Positions 23,056 to 31,327 of a stretch of 34,085 nt of DNA are shown one piece after another. This DNA is from Bacteroidales bacterium. Lineage in GTDB: Bacteria; Bacteroidota; Bacteroidia; Bacteroidales; UBA6680. Position 1 is the stretch's first letter. The number at the start of each line of letters is the position of its first letter. Position numbers and translations under genes: made by a program. The stretch is taken from NCBI GenBank assembly GCA_016926405.1, contig JAFGOQ010000221.1:1-34085 (forward strand), given 5' to 3'. The notes beneath the pieces are model-generated. The model was not told the origin of the DNA, searched no databases, and saw nothing but the letters and a program-made list of their open reading frames with translations.

Positions 23056-23463
23056 TTACGCCTTTGGTCTCGATTTAAAAAACTTATCAATAATATTGAA
23101 CTTTATAAGCGATAAATAAAATGCACAGCCAATAAAAGCGCCAGTTGTATTGGCAATAAAATCTAACAATTCGGTACTTCTGTCGGTAAAAACCGATCCT
23201 TGTAAAATTTCAATCATTCCGCCATAAACTAAACAGACTGTAAAGGCTGTTATAAAATGATTAAATTTTGGGGCTTTGTTTTTTGTGTGATCAAACAGCA
23301 TTAAAACTGCTAAAAGCGCATAAAATCCAAAATGAACGAGCTTATCCATGTGCGGAAAATCGAATAATTTTTCGGCACCAGTATCTTTTAACGACATAGT
23401 GCTTAACACAAAGATTACTAAACCCCATAGTGTTGATGTCCAGTATTGTAATATAACTTTCAT
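23056..23463 (-). CDS. VanZ-like membrane protein
   Basis: This 135-residue protein has about four membrane helices with the VanZ-family pattern. An initial helix (LWGLVIFVLSTMSL) is followed by PHMDKLVHFGFYALLAVLM, then GGMIEILQGSVFTDRSTELLDFIANTTGAFIG. The His, Glu, Gln, Asp and Asn positions in the last two motifs are the conserved ones of the family. VanZ was first linked to teicoplanin resistance, but short VanZ-like proteins are widespread in Bacteroidota without known function, so resistance should not be inferred. It is a single gene. Confidence 0.88.
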   Translation of the reverse strand: MKVILQYWTSTLWGLVIFVLSTMSLKDTGAEKLFDFPHMDKLVHFGFYALLAVLMLFDHTKNKAPKFNHFITAFTVCLVYGGMIEILQGSVFTDRSTELLDFIANTTGAFIGCAFYLSLIKFNIIDKFFKSRPKA

Positions 23464-23609
23464 AATTGTAAATAGATATAGTTACTTTAATAGTATAAAT
23501 TTTGAAAGGGGTAAAAATAGAATGCTTTTTTTGTAAAAAAATAGCATTTTGTTTTTTTAACAATAAATAATTGTGTGAATTTGAGTTACTATATTGAATA
23601 TATATTAGT

Positions 23610-23617
23610 TACTTTTG
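23610..23617 (+). promoter_or_regulatory. Candidate -7 box of hemW
   Basis: TACTTTTG fits TAnnTTTG and ends 15 bases before the ATG at 23633. A -33 TTG at normal spacing is not evident. Confidence 0.45.
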
Positions 23618-23632
23618 AAAAAAATAAATCTA

Positions 23633-24769
23633 ATGGCAGGTATTTATATTCATATTCCTTTTTGTAAACAGAAATGTTATTACTGTGACTTTTTCTCGGT
23701 TGTGGGATTTAAAGAGAAAGGCAATTTTGTTAAGTCGTTACTAAAAGAGATTGATATTCAAAAGAATTATCTTGGTAATGCTTCTGTTGATACTATTTAT
23801 TTTGGTGGAGGAACACCTTCGTCGTTAGATATTGAAGAGGTAAAAGTTATTCTCGATAAGTTATACTCTACATTTAATATTAGCAGTGATGCAGAAATTA
23901 CCTTTGAGGCTAATCCCGAAGATTTAGAGTACGGCTATCTGCCCGATTTAAAAGAACTTGGAATAAACAGATTAAGTATAGGTATTCAGTCGTTTAACGA
24001 CGACGATTTGCTTTTTATGAATCGTAAGCACTCTAGTGAGCAAGCCATAAAAAGTGTTGAGCGAGCAATAAAAGCAGGCTTTACAAATATAAGTATCGAC
24101 CTTATTTACGGTTTTCCTAATCTTGATTTAGAGCGTTGGAAATCTAATTTAGAAATAGCTTTAAGTTTGCCTGTAACTCATATATCGGCATATCATTTAA
24201 CAATAGAAGAACGTACAGTTTTTTCGCACTATCTAAAAAAAGGTATTATTACCGAGATGGACGAAGAGGATAGTGTTGAGCAATTTAGTTTGCTTATCGA
24301 GATGGCCGAGAAATCGGGTTTTATTCAATACGAAACTTCTAATTTTGCCAAAGACAATATGATTTCGAAACACAATTCAAACTATTGGAAACAGGTACCT
24401 TACCTTGGTCTTGGTCCTTCGGCTCACTCGTATAATGGAGAAAGCCGTCAGTGGAATGTGTCGCTTGTGAATAAATACATTGATGGAATAGAGGCCAATA
24501 ATCCAGAATTTGAAAAGGAGATTATTGACGATAATATGGCTTACAACGAATATATTTTAACGTCGCTCAGAACAATGTGGGGCATCGATTTAGAATATGT
24601 AAAGGAAAGATTCTCAGCTGATAAATATAATTTTCTTTTAAGCGAAATTGAGAATCAAATAGAACTAAAACATCTTAAGTTAACAGATAATAAAGCTGTT
24701 TTAACAAAGAAAGGTCTTTTTGTTTCCGATGCTATTATGTCTGATTTAATGATAATAGTAGAAGAGTAG
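23633..24769 (+). CDS. hemW: HemW-like radical SAM heme chaperone
   Basis: HemW proteins bind heme and deliver it to respiratory enzymes; they are often annotated as oxygen-independent coproporphyrinogen oxidase (HemN) but lack that activity. The radical-SAM motif is CKQKCYYC (Cys11, Cys15, Cys18) followed by DFF, and there is no extra HemN cysteine just after it. TIYFGGGTPSSL, INRLSIGIQSFND and SIDLIYGFPN follow in the expected order. At 378 residues it equals Escherichia coli HemW in size. The ATG at 23633 is preferred over a TTG at 23615, which overlaps the promoter box. It precedes the lipid-module genes by 38 bp. Confidence 0.9.
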   Translation: MAGIYIHIPFCKQKCYYCDFFSVVGFKEKGNFVKSLLKEIDIQKNYLGNASVDTIYFGGGTPSSLDIEEVKVILDKLYSTFNISSDAEITFEANPEDLEYGYLPDLKELGINRLSIGIQSFNDDDLLFMNRKHSSEQAIKSVERAIKAGFTNISIDLIYGFPNLDLERWKSNLEIALSLPVTHISAYHLTIEERTVFSHYLKKGIITEMDEEDSVEQFSLLIEMAEKSGFIQYETSNFAKDNMISKHNSNYWKQVPYLGLGPSAHSYNGESRQWNVSLVNKYIDGIEANNPEFEKEIIDDNMAYNEYILTSLRTMWGIDLEYVKERFSADKYNFLLSEIENQIELKHLKLTDNKAVLTKKGLFVSDAIMSDLMIIVEE

Positions 24770-24791
24770 GTTTTAATAATTAACATTTTGT

Positions 24792-24799
24792 TACTTTCG
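24792..24799 (+). promoter_or_regulatory. Candidate -7 box of the lipid-module operon
   Basis: TACTTTCG, one base from TAnnTTTG, ends 8 bases before the ATG at 24808 and is preceded by a TTTTG. It would let the four downstream genes be transcribed independently of hemW with a very short leader. Confidence 0.4.
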
Positions 24800-24807
24800 T
24801 AGCAATT

Positions 24808-25983
24808 ATGGATAGTAAAGATCAAATTAAAAATAAGTTTAACGAGCTTAATTGTTGCGTTATTGTGCCTACTTACAATAATGCATCTGTTATATCTCCT
24901 GTTTTAACAAAGTTAAAATCGTATACAAATAATATAATTGTTGTAAACGATGGCTCTACCGATAATACCCTTTCGGTATTGGCTAATTGTGGAGTGCAGA
25001 TTGTTTCGTATGCTAAAAACCGCGGAAAAGGAATAGCATTACAACAGGGTTTTTCGTATGCCATTAGTAAGGGTTTTAAATATGCTATTACTATTGATAG
25101 CGATGGCCAGCATAATCCCGACGATTTAATTTTATTTTTAAATAAAATTGAAGAAGGAAGTAGAGCAATTATTCTTGGAGCACGAAATATGGAGCAGGAG
25201 GGCGTTCCTGCTAAGAGTAGCTTTGGTAATAAATTTTCTAATTTTTGGTTTTGGTTTGAGACAGGTTATAAAGTTCCCGACACCCAAACAGGGTACAGAT
25301 GTTACCCTCTGAAATATGTTGCTAACAAAAAGTACTTTACTAATAAGTACGAATTTGAGATAGAGGTAATGGTGCGAGGTGTTTGGAGCGGATTGTCAAT
25401 AGAATCGGTTCCTGTTAGTGTATACTATGCTCCTAAAGAGGAGCGTATATCGCATTTCCGCCCTTTCAAAGATTTTACTCGGATAAGTATACTTAATACA
25501 TTTCTGGTTTTTATACTGCTTCTTTATATTAAGCCTCGAAATCTTTATAGATTAATTAGACGAAAGAGTTTTAAAGATTTTTTAAAAGAAAATGTTCTGC
25601 AATCAACCGATAGTAATGTAAAAATGGCACTATCGGTAACACTCGGAATATTTATGGGTATTGCACCAGTATGGGGCTGGCAAATGATGATTGCTCTGTT
25701 TTTTGCACATGTTTTAAAGTTAAACAAAGCGGTTACTCTTATTGCTTCTAATATAAGCTTACCACCAGTAATTCCTTTTTTGCTATACTTTAGTTATGTT
25801 ACAGGTGGTTATATTCTTGGAACAGGCAAAACAACTCTTTCGCTAAGTAATATTTCGTTTGAAAAAGTTTATACCGATTTATTTCAGTATCTGGTTGGAT
25901 CGCTGGCTTTTGGAGCTATGTTGGCTGTGGTAGTTGGAGCTATTTCGTTTTTGTTGTTGAAAATATTTAGGAGAGGTTTTTAG
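24808..25983 (+). CDS. GT2 glycosyltransferase fused to DUF2062
   Basis: Residues 17-230 form a GT-A fold like dolichyl-phosphate mannose synthases: CVIVPTYNNASVI, NDGSTDNT (47-54), KNRGKGIALQQGF and the metal-binding DSDGQHNPDD (97-106). TGYRCYPL and FEIEVMVR follow. A membrane helix at about 228-241 links to a DUF2062 domain (about 255-385, SVTLGIFMGIAPVWGWQ). That domain has two or three further helices and ends in a basic RRG. Such fusions occur in aryl-polyene/flexirubin-type clusters, where they are thought to glycosylate the lipid end of the product; that role is inferred here. It is separated by 2 bp from the next gene. Confidence 0.88.
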   Translation: MDSKDQIKNKFNELNCCVIVPTYNNASVISPVLTKLKSYTNNIIVVNDGSTDNTLSVLANCGVQIVSYAKNRGKGIALQQGFSYAISKGFKYAITIDSDGQHNPDDLILFLNKIEEGSRAIILGARNMEQEGVPAKSSFGNKFSNFWFWFETGYKVPDTQTGYRCYPLKYVANKKYFTNKYEFEIEVMVRGVWSGLSIESVPVSVYYAPKEERISHFRPFKDFTRISILNTFLVFILLLYIKPRNLYRLIRRKSFKDFLKENVLQSTDSNVKMALSVTLGIFMGIAPVWGWQMMIALFFAHVLKLNKAVTLIASNISLPPVIPFLLYFSYVTGGYILGTGKTTLSLSNISFEKVYTDLFQYLVGSLAFGAMLAVVVGAISFLLLKIFRRGF

Positions 25984-25985
25984 GG

Positions 25986-28900
25986 ATGAGTGATATTTTT
26001 CATAGACTGTTCTTGCTATTTAGCAGGCATAAAATTATTTATTGGCTAGTAATTCTTTTTACAGTATTTGTATCGGCGCTGTTTGCATCGAAACTAAAAT
26101 TTGTTGAAGATATTACTCAAATACTACCAAAAGGTCCAGAAACAGCACAGCTTAAGCATATTCTAAATAACTCGGAGTTAACCGATAGGCTAATATTTCA
26201 TATTTATTCTGACGACGAAAATCAGATTGATAAAATTGTTGCTACTGCCGATTCGGCTCAAAAACTAATTACAAATCAGGTTCCAGATACTTTAGTAAAA
26301 GATCTCTTTTTTAAAGTTGATCAATCAAATATCAATAATCTTTACAATTTGGTCTATAATAATCTTCCTCTTTTTTTAGAAGATGACGATTATACTAAAA
26401 TTGATTCGGAATTAAACTCGCAACATATTGCAAACACACTAAGAGCTCATTATAAAAATTTAATGTCGCCTGCTTCGTTTGCTTTAAAGAAGTACATAGT
26501 TAAAGACCCATTGAGTCTTACCCCCATTGTATTAAAAAAACTGCAGGGTGTTCAGTTCGACGATAATTTTACTCTTAATAAAGGATGGATTATTACTAAA
26601 GACAAAAAGCATCTTTTGTTTTTTATCCAACCTCGATATTCAGCAAGCGAGACATCAAAAAACACAAAGCTTGTTAATAAACTAGAGGAGATATCGAGCA
26701 CACTAAATAAATTAAATAGTAATGTTACTACCGAATATTATGGTTCGGCTGTTGTGGCTGTTGGTAATGCAAACCGCATAAAGTGGGATATTATTTTAAC
26801 TGTTAACATAGCAATGGCTTTGTTGCTTATAGTTATTGCGGTAGTTTTTAAACGTAAATCGGCTTTTTTCATAATATTTATTCCTGTGTTAATGGGTGGC
26901 TTGCTATCTGTGGCAGCTCTGTTTCTTATTAAAACAACAGTTTCGGCTGTGGCACTGGGAATAGGTTCTGTTCTTTTAGGAATAAGTATCGACTATTCGT
27001 TGCATATATTTTCGCACGCACGAAATGGAGCTTCGGTAAAGCAGCTGTATAAAGATTTAGTTTTCCCTGTATTGCTGAGTAGTTTTACTACTGCATCGGC
27101 TTTTTTGTGTCTTTTCATAATTAAATCGGATGTGTTAAACGACCTTGGTATGTTTGCCGCTATAAGTGTTGTTTCGGCAGCTTTGTTTGCTTTAATATTT
27201 ATTCCACCACTGATTTATAATGGAAAAAAGAAACAAGATAAAGCCGAATCGATAAAAACACCAATAGTTGATAAAATAACACAATACCCTCTACATAAAA
27301 ACAAGTGGTTGGTAAGTGCTGTTCTGCTTTTTACTGTTGTGATGTTCTTTACTGGCAAGGGCGTTACTTTCGACGACAATATGGATAAGATGAATTATCA
27401 GTCGGAGAAATTAACCAACACAGAAAAGAGCATAAGTGGAATTACTAGCGAATCGAAAAAAGCAGTTTTTGTTTTTGTTGAGGGTAAGAATAGACAAGAG
27501 GCTTTCAAGAAGAACGAAATCTTGGTTAGCAAACTCGAAAAGCTAAAAGCCGACTCTATAATATCCAGATATCGTACTGTTAGTTCGCTCTTGCTATCAG
27601 ACTCGTTGGCAAAAATAAAAATAGATAAATGGAATAACTTCTGGCACAACGGTAGAGCTGAAAAGCTTGAGCAAATGCTTATTGCCGAAGGAAAAGAGAT
27701 AGGTTTTAAAGAGAGTTCTTTTAAGGGGTTTTACAAGTTTGTAAATAGAGATTTTAACAATTTATCTGAACAAGACTATTTGGCATTTGAGAGTCTTTTT
27801 TATAAAGGATTTATTTCGGAGAAAGAGAGTAACTGTTCGGTGATGAATCTTATTAATGTAGCAGCCGAAAATCGTTCGTTAGTATATAAAGAGCTTAATA
27901 AGGAGAAAGGTGTTTCGATACTTGATAAGCAGTATATTACAAACTCTTTAGTTTCGCATCTTAATACTGATTTTGATAAACTTATTTTACTATCCACTCT
28001 TGTTATTTTTGTAATTCTTTTAGTCTATTATGGTAGAATAGAGTTAGCCTTAATAACAATAATACCAATGATTATATCTTGGATTTGGGCTATTGGATTA
28101 ATGGGCGTTTTTGGTATTTCGTTCAATATTTTTAATGTAATAATATCGACTTTCATTTTTGGTTTAGGAATAGACTATAGCATATTTATTATGCAAGGAA
28201 TGTTGCTACAATATAAATTTGGTGGCGACGATAATATGCCTTCATATAAACTCTCTATTTTACTTTCTGGTATAACTACTGTATTAGCAATAGGGGTTTT
28301 AATATTTGCAAAACATCCAGCATTAAAATCAATTGCAACAATGAGCATTGTTGGTATTTGCTCTGTTGTATTAGTTACCTATACAATTCAGCCTATTCTT
28401 TTTAATTGGTTGGTGAAAAAGGGTGGTAACGAACAGGAGAATCCACGTAATATAATAAACACAATATTTACACTTCATGCAGCCTTTTCTTTTTTGTCGC
28501 AATCGATAATAATTATTGGGTTTATTCCTGTTTTGTATATATTGCCTATACGCAAAAAATATAAAAAGCAATTTTTCCATTGGCTTGTATGTATAATGAG
28601 TAAGATCTCTGTCTACTCTTATTTTTATGTCCGTAAAGATATTGTGAACCCTTTTAATGAACGCTTTAAAGAACCTGCGGTTATAATCTCGAACCATCAG
28701 AGTCATATTGATTTAGTGTTGTTGTTAATGCTAAATCCAAAAATTATTATGCTAACCAAAGATTGGGTTTGGAACAACATTATTTTTGGTCCAATAGTGC
28801 GTTATGCCGATTTTATCTCTATCGATCAGGGTGTCGATAAATCAATAGAGAAGATTAAAGCTAAGATTGATCAGGGATTCTCTATTCTTGTCTTCCCCGA

Positions 28901-29834
28901 AGGAACTCGTAGTAAAACGGGTAAAATACGTCGTTTTCATAATGGAGCGTTTATGCTTGCCGATAAACTTAACCTACCTGTTTTGCCAATTATATTACAG
29001 GGTGCCGACCATGTTATGCGCAAGCAACAAAAAAACTTACAGGTAGCTAAATATATTACTATTAAACTTTTCGAGCGTAAAAATCCAAAAGATCTTGGCG
29101 ATAGTTATAAAGATCAGGCTAAGGCTTTTACAGAGTTTTATCGCAACGAGTTTAAAGCATTATCAAAAACCGAGCAGGCACCAAAATATTACCGTCGTGT
29201 TTTAACAGGTAAGTACATGTATAAAAGTCCTGTATTGGAATGGTACATGAAGGTTAAAATGTCGCTTGAAAACAACTATAAATATTTTAACAGTATAATT
29301 CCAGACAACGCTCGTGTTACCGATATTGGATGTGGTTATGGTTTCTTATCGCATATGCTTAAGCTAATGTCTGATGAGCGTACAATTCTGGGAATTGATT
29401 ACGATGCCGATAAGATTGCTGTGGCATCAAATATTTATCCTTCAGATAAAAACATAACATTTAAGGCTGGTGATATAAATACTATTATTATTCCCGAAAG
29501 CGATGTGTTTATTATGCTTGATGTTTTACATTATATGCCCGAAGAGTTGCAGAATAGTGTAATTGATAGATGTTGCAAGGTCTTAAGTAACGATGGATTG
29601 ATAATAATAAGAGACGCCAATAAAAATTTACAAAAGCGACATAGAGGAACTAAACTTACCGAACTTTTTTCAACAAAAAGTGGGTTTAATAAAACAGGTT
29701 ATGGAGAGCTTACTTTTGTGTCGTCTGAATTAATAGAGGATGCTGCTAAGCGTAATAACTGTTCTTTGCAAGTGGTTGATAGTACTAAGCTAACCTCTAA
29801 TATTGTTTATTTATTGAGAAGGAATAATATATAA
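25986..29834 (+). CDS. Three-part fusion: MMPL (RND-like) exporter + PlsC acyltransferase + SAM methyltransferase
   Basis: The 1282 residues join three activities. Residues 1-815 are an MMPL/RND-type lipid exporter with a membrane helix at about 16-35, two periplasmic segments and two helical bundles. The likely proton-relay pairs are Asp336-Tyr (SIDYSLHIF) and Asp730-Tyr (GIDYSIFIM). Residues about 825-1080 are a lysophosphatidate-acyltransferase-like PlsC domain with NHQSHID (His904-Asp909) and FPEGTRS (970-976). Residues about 1095-1282 are a class I methyltransferase with VTDIGCGYGFLSHML (motif I at 1113-1119) and IMLDVLHYMPEE. Acylation and methylation would take place on the cytosolic side before transport. 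The frame is uninterrupted. The substrate is unknown, presumably an aryl-polyene-like or other lipid. Confidence 0.9.
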   Translation: MSDIFHRLFLLFSRHKIIYWLVILFTVFVSALFASKLKFVEDITQILPKGPETAQLKHILNNSELTDRLIFHIYSDDENQIDKIVATADSAQKLITNQVPDTLVKDLFFKVDQSNINNLYNLVYNNLPLFLEDDDYTKIDSELNSQHIANTLRAHYKNLMSPASFALKKYIVKDPLSLTPIVLKKLQGVQFDDNFTLNKGWIITKDKKHLLFFIQPRYSASETSKNTKLVNKLEEISSTLNKLNSNVTTEYYGSAVVAVGNANRIKWDIILTVNIAMALLLIVIAVVFKRKSAFFIIFIPVLMGGLLSVAALFLIKTTVSAVALGIGSVLLGISIDYSLHIFSHARNGASVKQLYKDLVFPVLLSSFTTASAFLCLFIIKSDVLNDLGMFAAISVVSAALFALIFIPPLIYNGKKKQDKAESIKTPIVDKITQYPLHKNKWLVSAVLLFTVVMFFTGKGVTFDDNMDKMNYQSEKLTNTEKSISGITSESKKAVFVFVEGKNRQEAFKKNEILVSKLEKLKADSIISRYRTVSSLLLSDSLAKIKIDKWNNFWHNGRAEKLEQMLIAEGKEIGFKESSFKGFYKFVNRDFNNLSEQDYLAFESLFYKGFISEKESNCSVMNLINVAAENRSLVYKELNKEKGVSILDKQYITNSLVSHLNTDFDKLILLSTLVIFVILLVYYGRIELALITIIPMIISWIWAIGLMGVFGISFNIFNVIISTFIFGLGIDYSIFIMQGMLLQYKFGGDDNMPSYKLSILLSGITTVLAIGVLIFAKHPALKSIATMSIVGICSVVLVTYTIQPILFNWLVKKGGNEQENPRNIINTIFTLHAAFSFLSQSIIIIGFIPVLYILPIRKKYKKQFFHWLVCIMSKISVYSYFYVRKDIVNPFNERFKEPAVIISNHQSHIDLVLLLMLNPKIIMLTKDWVWNNIIFGPIVRYADFISIDQGVDKSIEKIKAKIDQGFSILVFPEGTRSKTGKIRRFHNGAFMLADKLNLPVLPIILQGADHVMRKQQKNLQVAKYITIKLFERKNPKDLGDSYKDQAKAFTEFYRNEFKALSKTEQAPKYYRRVLTGKYMYKSPVLEWYMKVKMSLENNYKYFNSIIPDNARVTDIGCGYGFLSHMLKLMSDERTILGIDYDADKIAVASNIYPSDKNITFKAGDINTIIIPESDVFIMLDVLHYMPEELQNSVIDRCCKVLSNDGLIIIRDANKNLQKRHRGTKLTELFSTKSGFNKTGYGELTFVSSELIEDAAKRNNCSLQVVDSTKLTSNIVYLLRRNNI

Positions 29835-31327
29835 TGACAAAATACGATATAGCAGTTATAGGTAGTGGAATAGGTGGATTGTCGTCGGCAGCTATTATGG
29901 CTAAGCAAGGTTTTAAGGTTGTTGTTATTGAAAAGCAGAAAATTCCTGGTGGCTATCTTCAATCGTTTACACGTTTTAAAAAGAATTTCGATACAGGATT
30001 GCACTATATTGGTAGCATGGGGCAAGGCCAGTTTATGGATAAGATTTTTAATTATCTAGGAATAAACGATAGAGTAGATTTCGCTGAATTCGATAATGAT
30101 GCTTTCGACATAATTTATTTTAATAATAAAACATTTGAGCTTCCTATTGGTCTCGAAAATTTTAAAAAAGCCTTAATAAATTATTTTCCTAGTGAAGAGT
30201 CAGCAATAATAAAGTACATTGATTTAATCAACGAGATTGTCGATTCGCTTCATGTTTTTAATCTAAGAGTTGTTCCCGACGAATACGATTTTCATAACCA
30301 ATGGGCTTCTGAATCGGCATATAAGGTAATTTGTGGTCTTACAAGCAATGTTGAGTTACAGAATATATTGTCGTCGGCTAATATTCTATATGCTGGTACA
30401 AAGGAGTGCACATCGTTTTATACACATGCAATTATTCAGTATACCAATATTCAGGGATGCAAAAGACCTATTGATGGTGGTAATAATCTTGTAAATGCTT
30501 TTATCGATATTATTAAGGAGAATGGAGGCAAAGTTATTTGTGGTAATGGATTAAAGAGTTTTAATATTATTGATAACAATATTGAATCAATTAATCTTGA
30601 TGATGATCAAAGAGTAATAGCCGATAATTATATATCAACTATTCATCCTCAGCAGCTTGTTAAAAATATTGGGACACCTTATTTTCGTAAGGCTTATATA
30701 AATAGGATAAATAGTATTAAAAATACAATGTCGTCGTTTGTTATTTACTGTACCTTAAAACCAGGAACGATAAAGTACTCAAACCAAAACCATTTTTGCT
30801 TTACAGGTAACGATGTTTGGGTTGCCTCTAATTACAGAACTGATAAGGCTCCCGACTATTTTTATCTGCTTACACCTGCTCATACTATTAACGATAAGTT
30901 TTCGGAGAAATTAGAGATAGTTACACTTATGGACTATTCTGTTTTTGATGAATTTATTGAGAATGGTATTGTAATAGACAGGAAAGGATACAATAAACTT
31001 AAGCAGGAAAAGGCCGACGAATTATTATCTATAGCTGCAAAATATTTCCCCGATCATATTTCCGCTATCGATAAAATAAATATAGCAACACCACATACTT
31101 TTCAGCGATATTCTGATACTGTTAAAGGATCATCGTATGGTATGGTAAAAGATTATAAAAAAGCCGAATCGGTTTATTTTAATCCGCGAACGCGAATACC
31201 AAATCTGTTTCTAGCAGGTTCAAATATCAATACACACGGAATTGTTGGGTCTGCTATAACTTCGGTATTAACTTGTGGAAAAATTGTAGGGCTTAATAAA
31301 CTTATTAATGAAATAAATAATGGCTAA
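29834..31327 (+). CDS. CrtI/retinol-saturase-like FAD-dependent oxidoreductase
   Basis: The 497-residue protein opens with a dinucleotide-binding motif VIGSGIGGLSSAA (Gly10, Gly12, Gly15) and the ribose-binding Glu33 (VVVIEKQKIPGGY). The C-terminal FAD motif NLFLAGSNINTHGIVGSAI is also present. This order is that of phytoene desaturases, carotenoid isomerases and retinol saturases, which add or remove double bonds in polyunsaturated chains. Its start ATG overlaps the preceding stop (TAATG), and its own end overlaps the next start by 8 bp, so all three proteins are translationally coupled. In this context it probably adjusts double bonds on the lipid, but that is inference. Confidence 0.85.
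   Translation: MTKYDIAVIGSGIGGLSSAAIMAKQGFKVVVIEKQKIPGGYLQSFTRFKKNFDTGLHYIGSMGQGQFMDKIFNYLGINDRVDFAEFDNDAFDIIYFNNKTFELPIGLENFKKALINYFPSEESAIIKYIDLINEIVDSLHVFNLRVVPDEYDFHNQWASESAYKVICGLTSNVELQNILSSANILYAGTKECTSFYTHAIIQYTNIQGCKRPIDGGNNLVNAFIDIIKENGGKVICGNGLKSFNIIDNNIESINLDDDQRVIADNYISTIHPQQLVKNIGTPYFRKAYINRINSIKNTMSSFVIYCTLKPGTIKYSNQNHFCFTGNDVWVASNYRTDKAPDYFYLLTPAHTINDKFSEKLEIVTLMDYSVFDEFIENGIVIDRKGYNKLKQEKADELLSIAAKYFPDHISAIDKINIATPHTFQRYSDTVKGSSYGMVKDYKKAESVYFNPRTRIPNLFLAGSNINTHGIVGSAITSVLTCGKIVGLNKLINEINNG

Noticed and set aside
23056-23463. Glycopeptide-resistance gene
   Set aside because: VanZ-like short membrane proteins are common in Bacteroidota and no van genes are nearby, so a resistance role is not supported.
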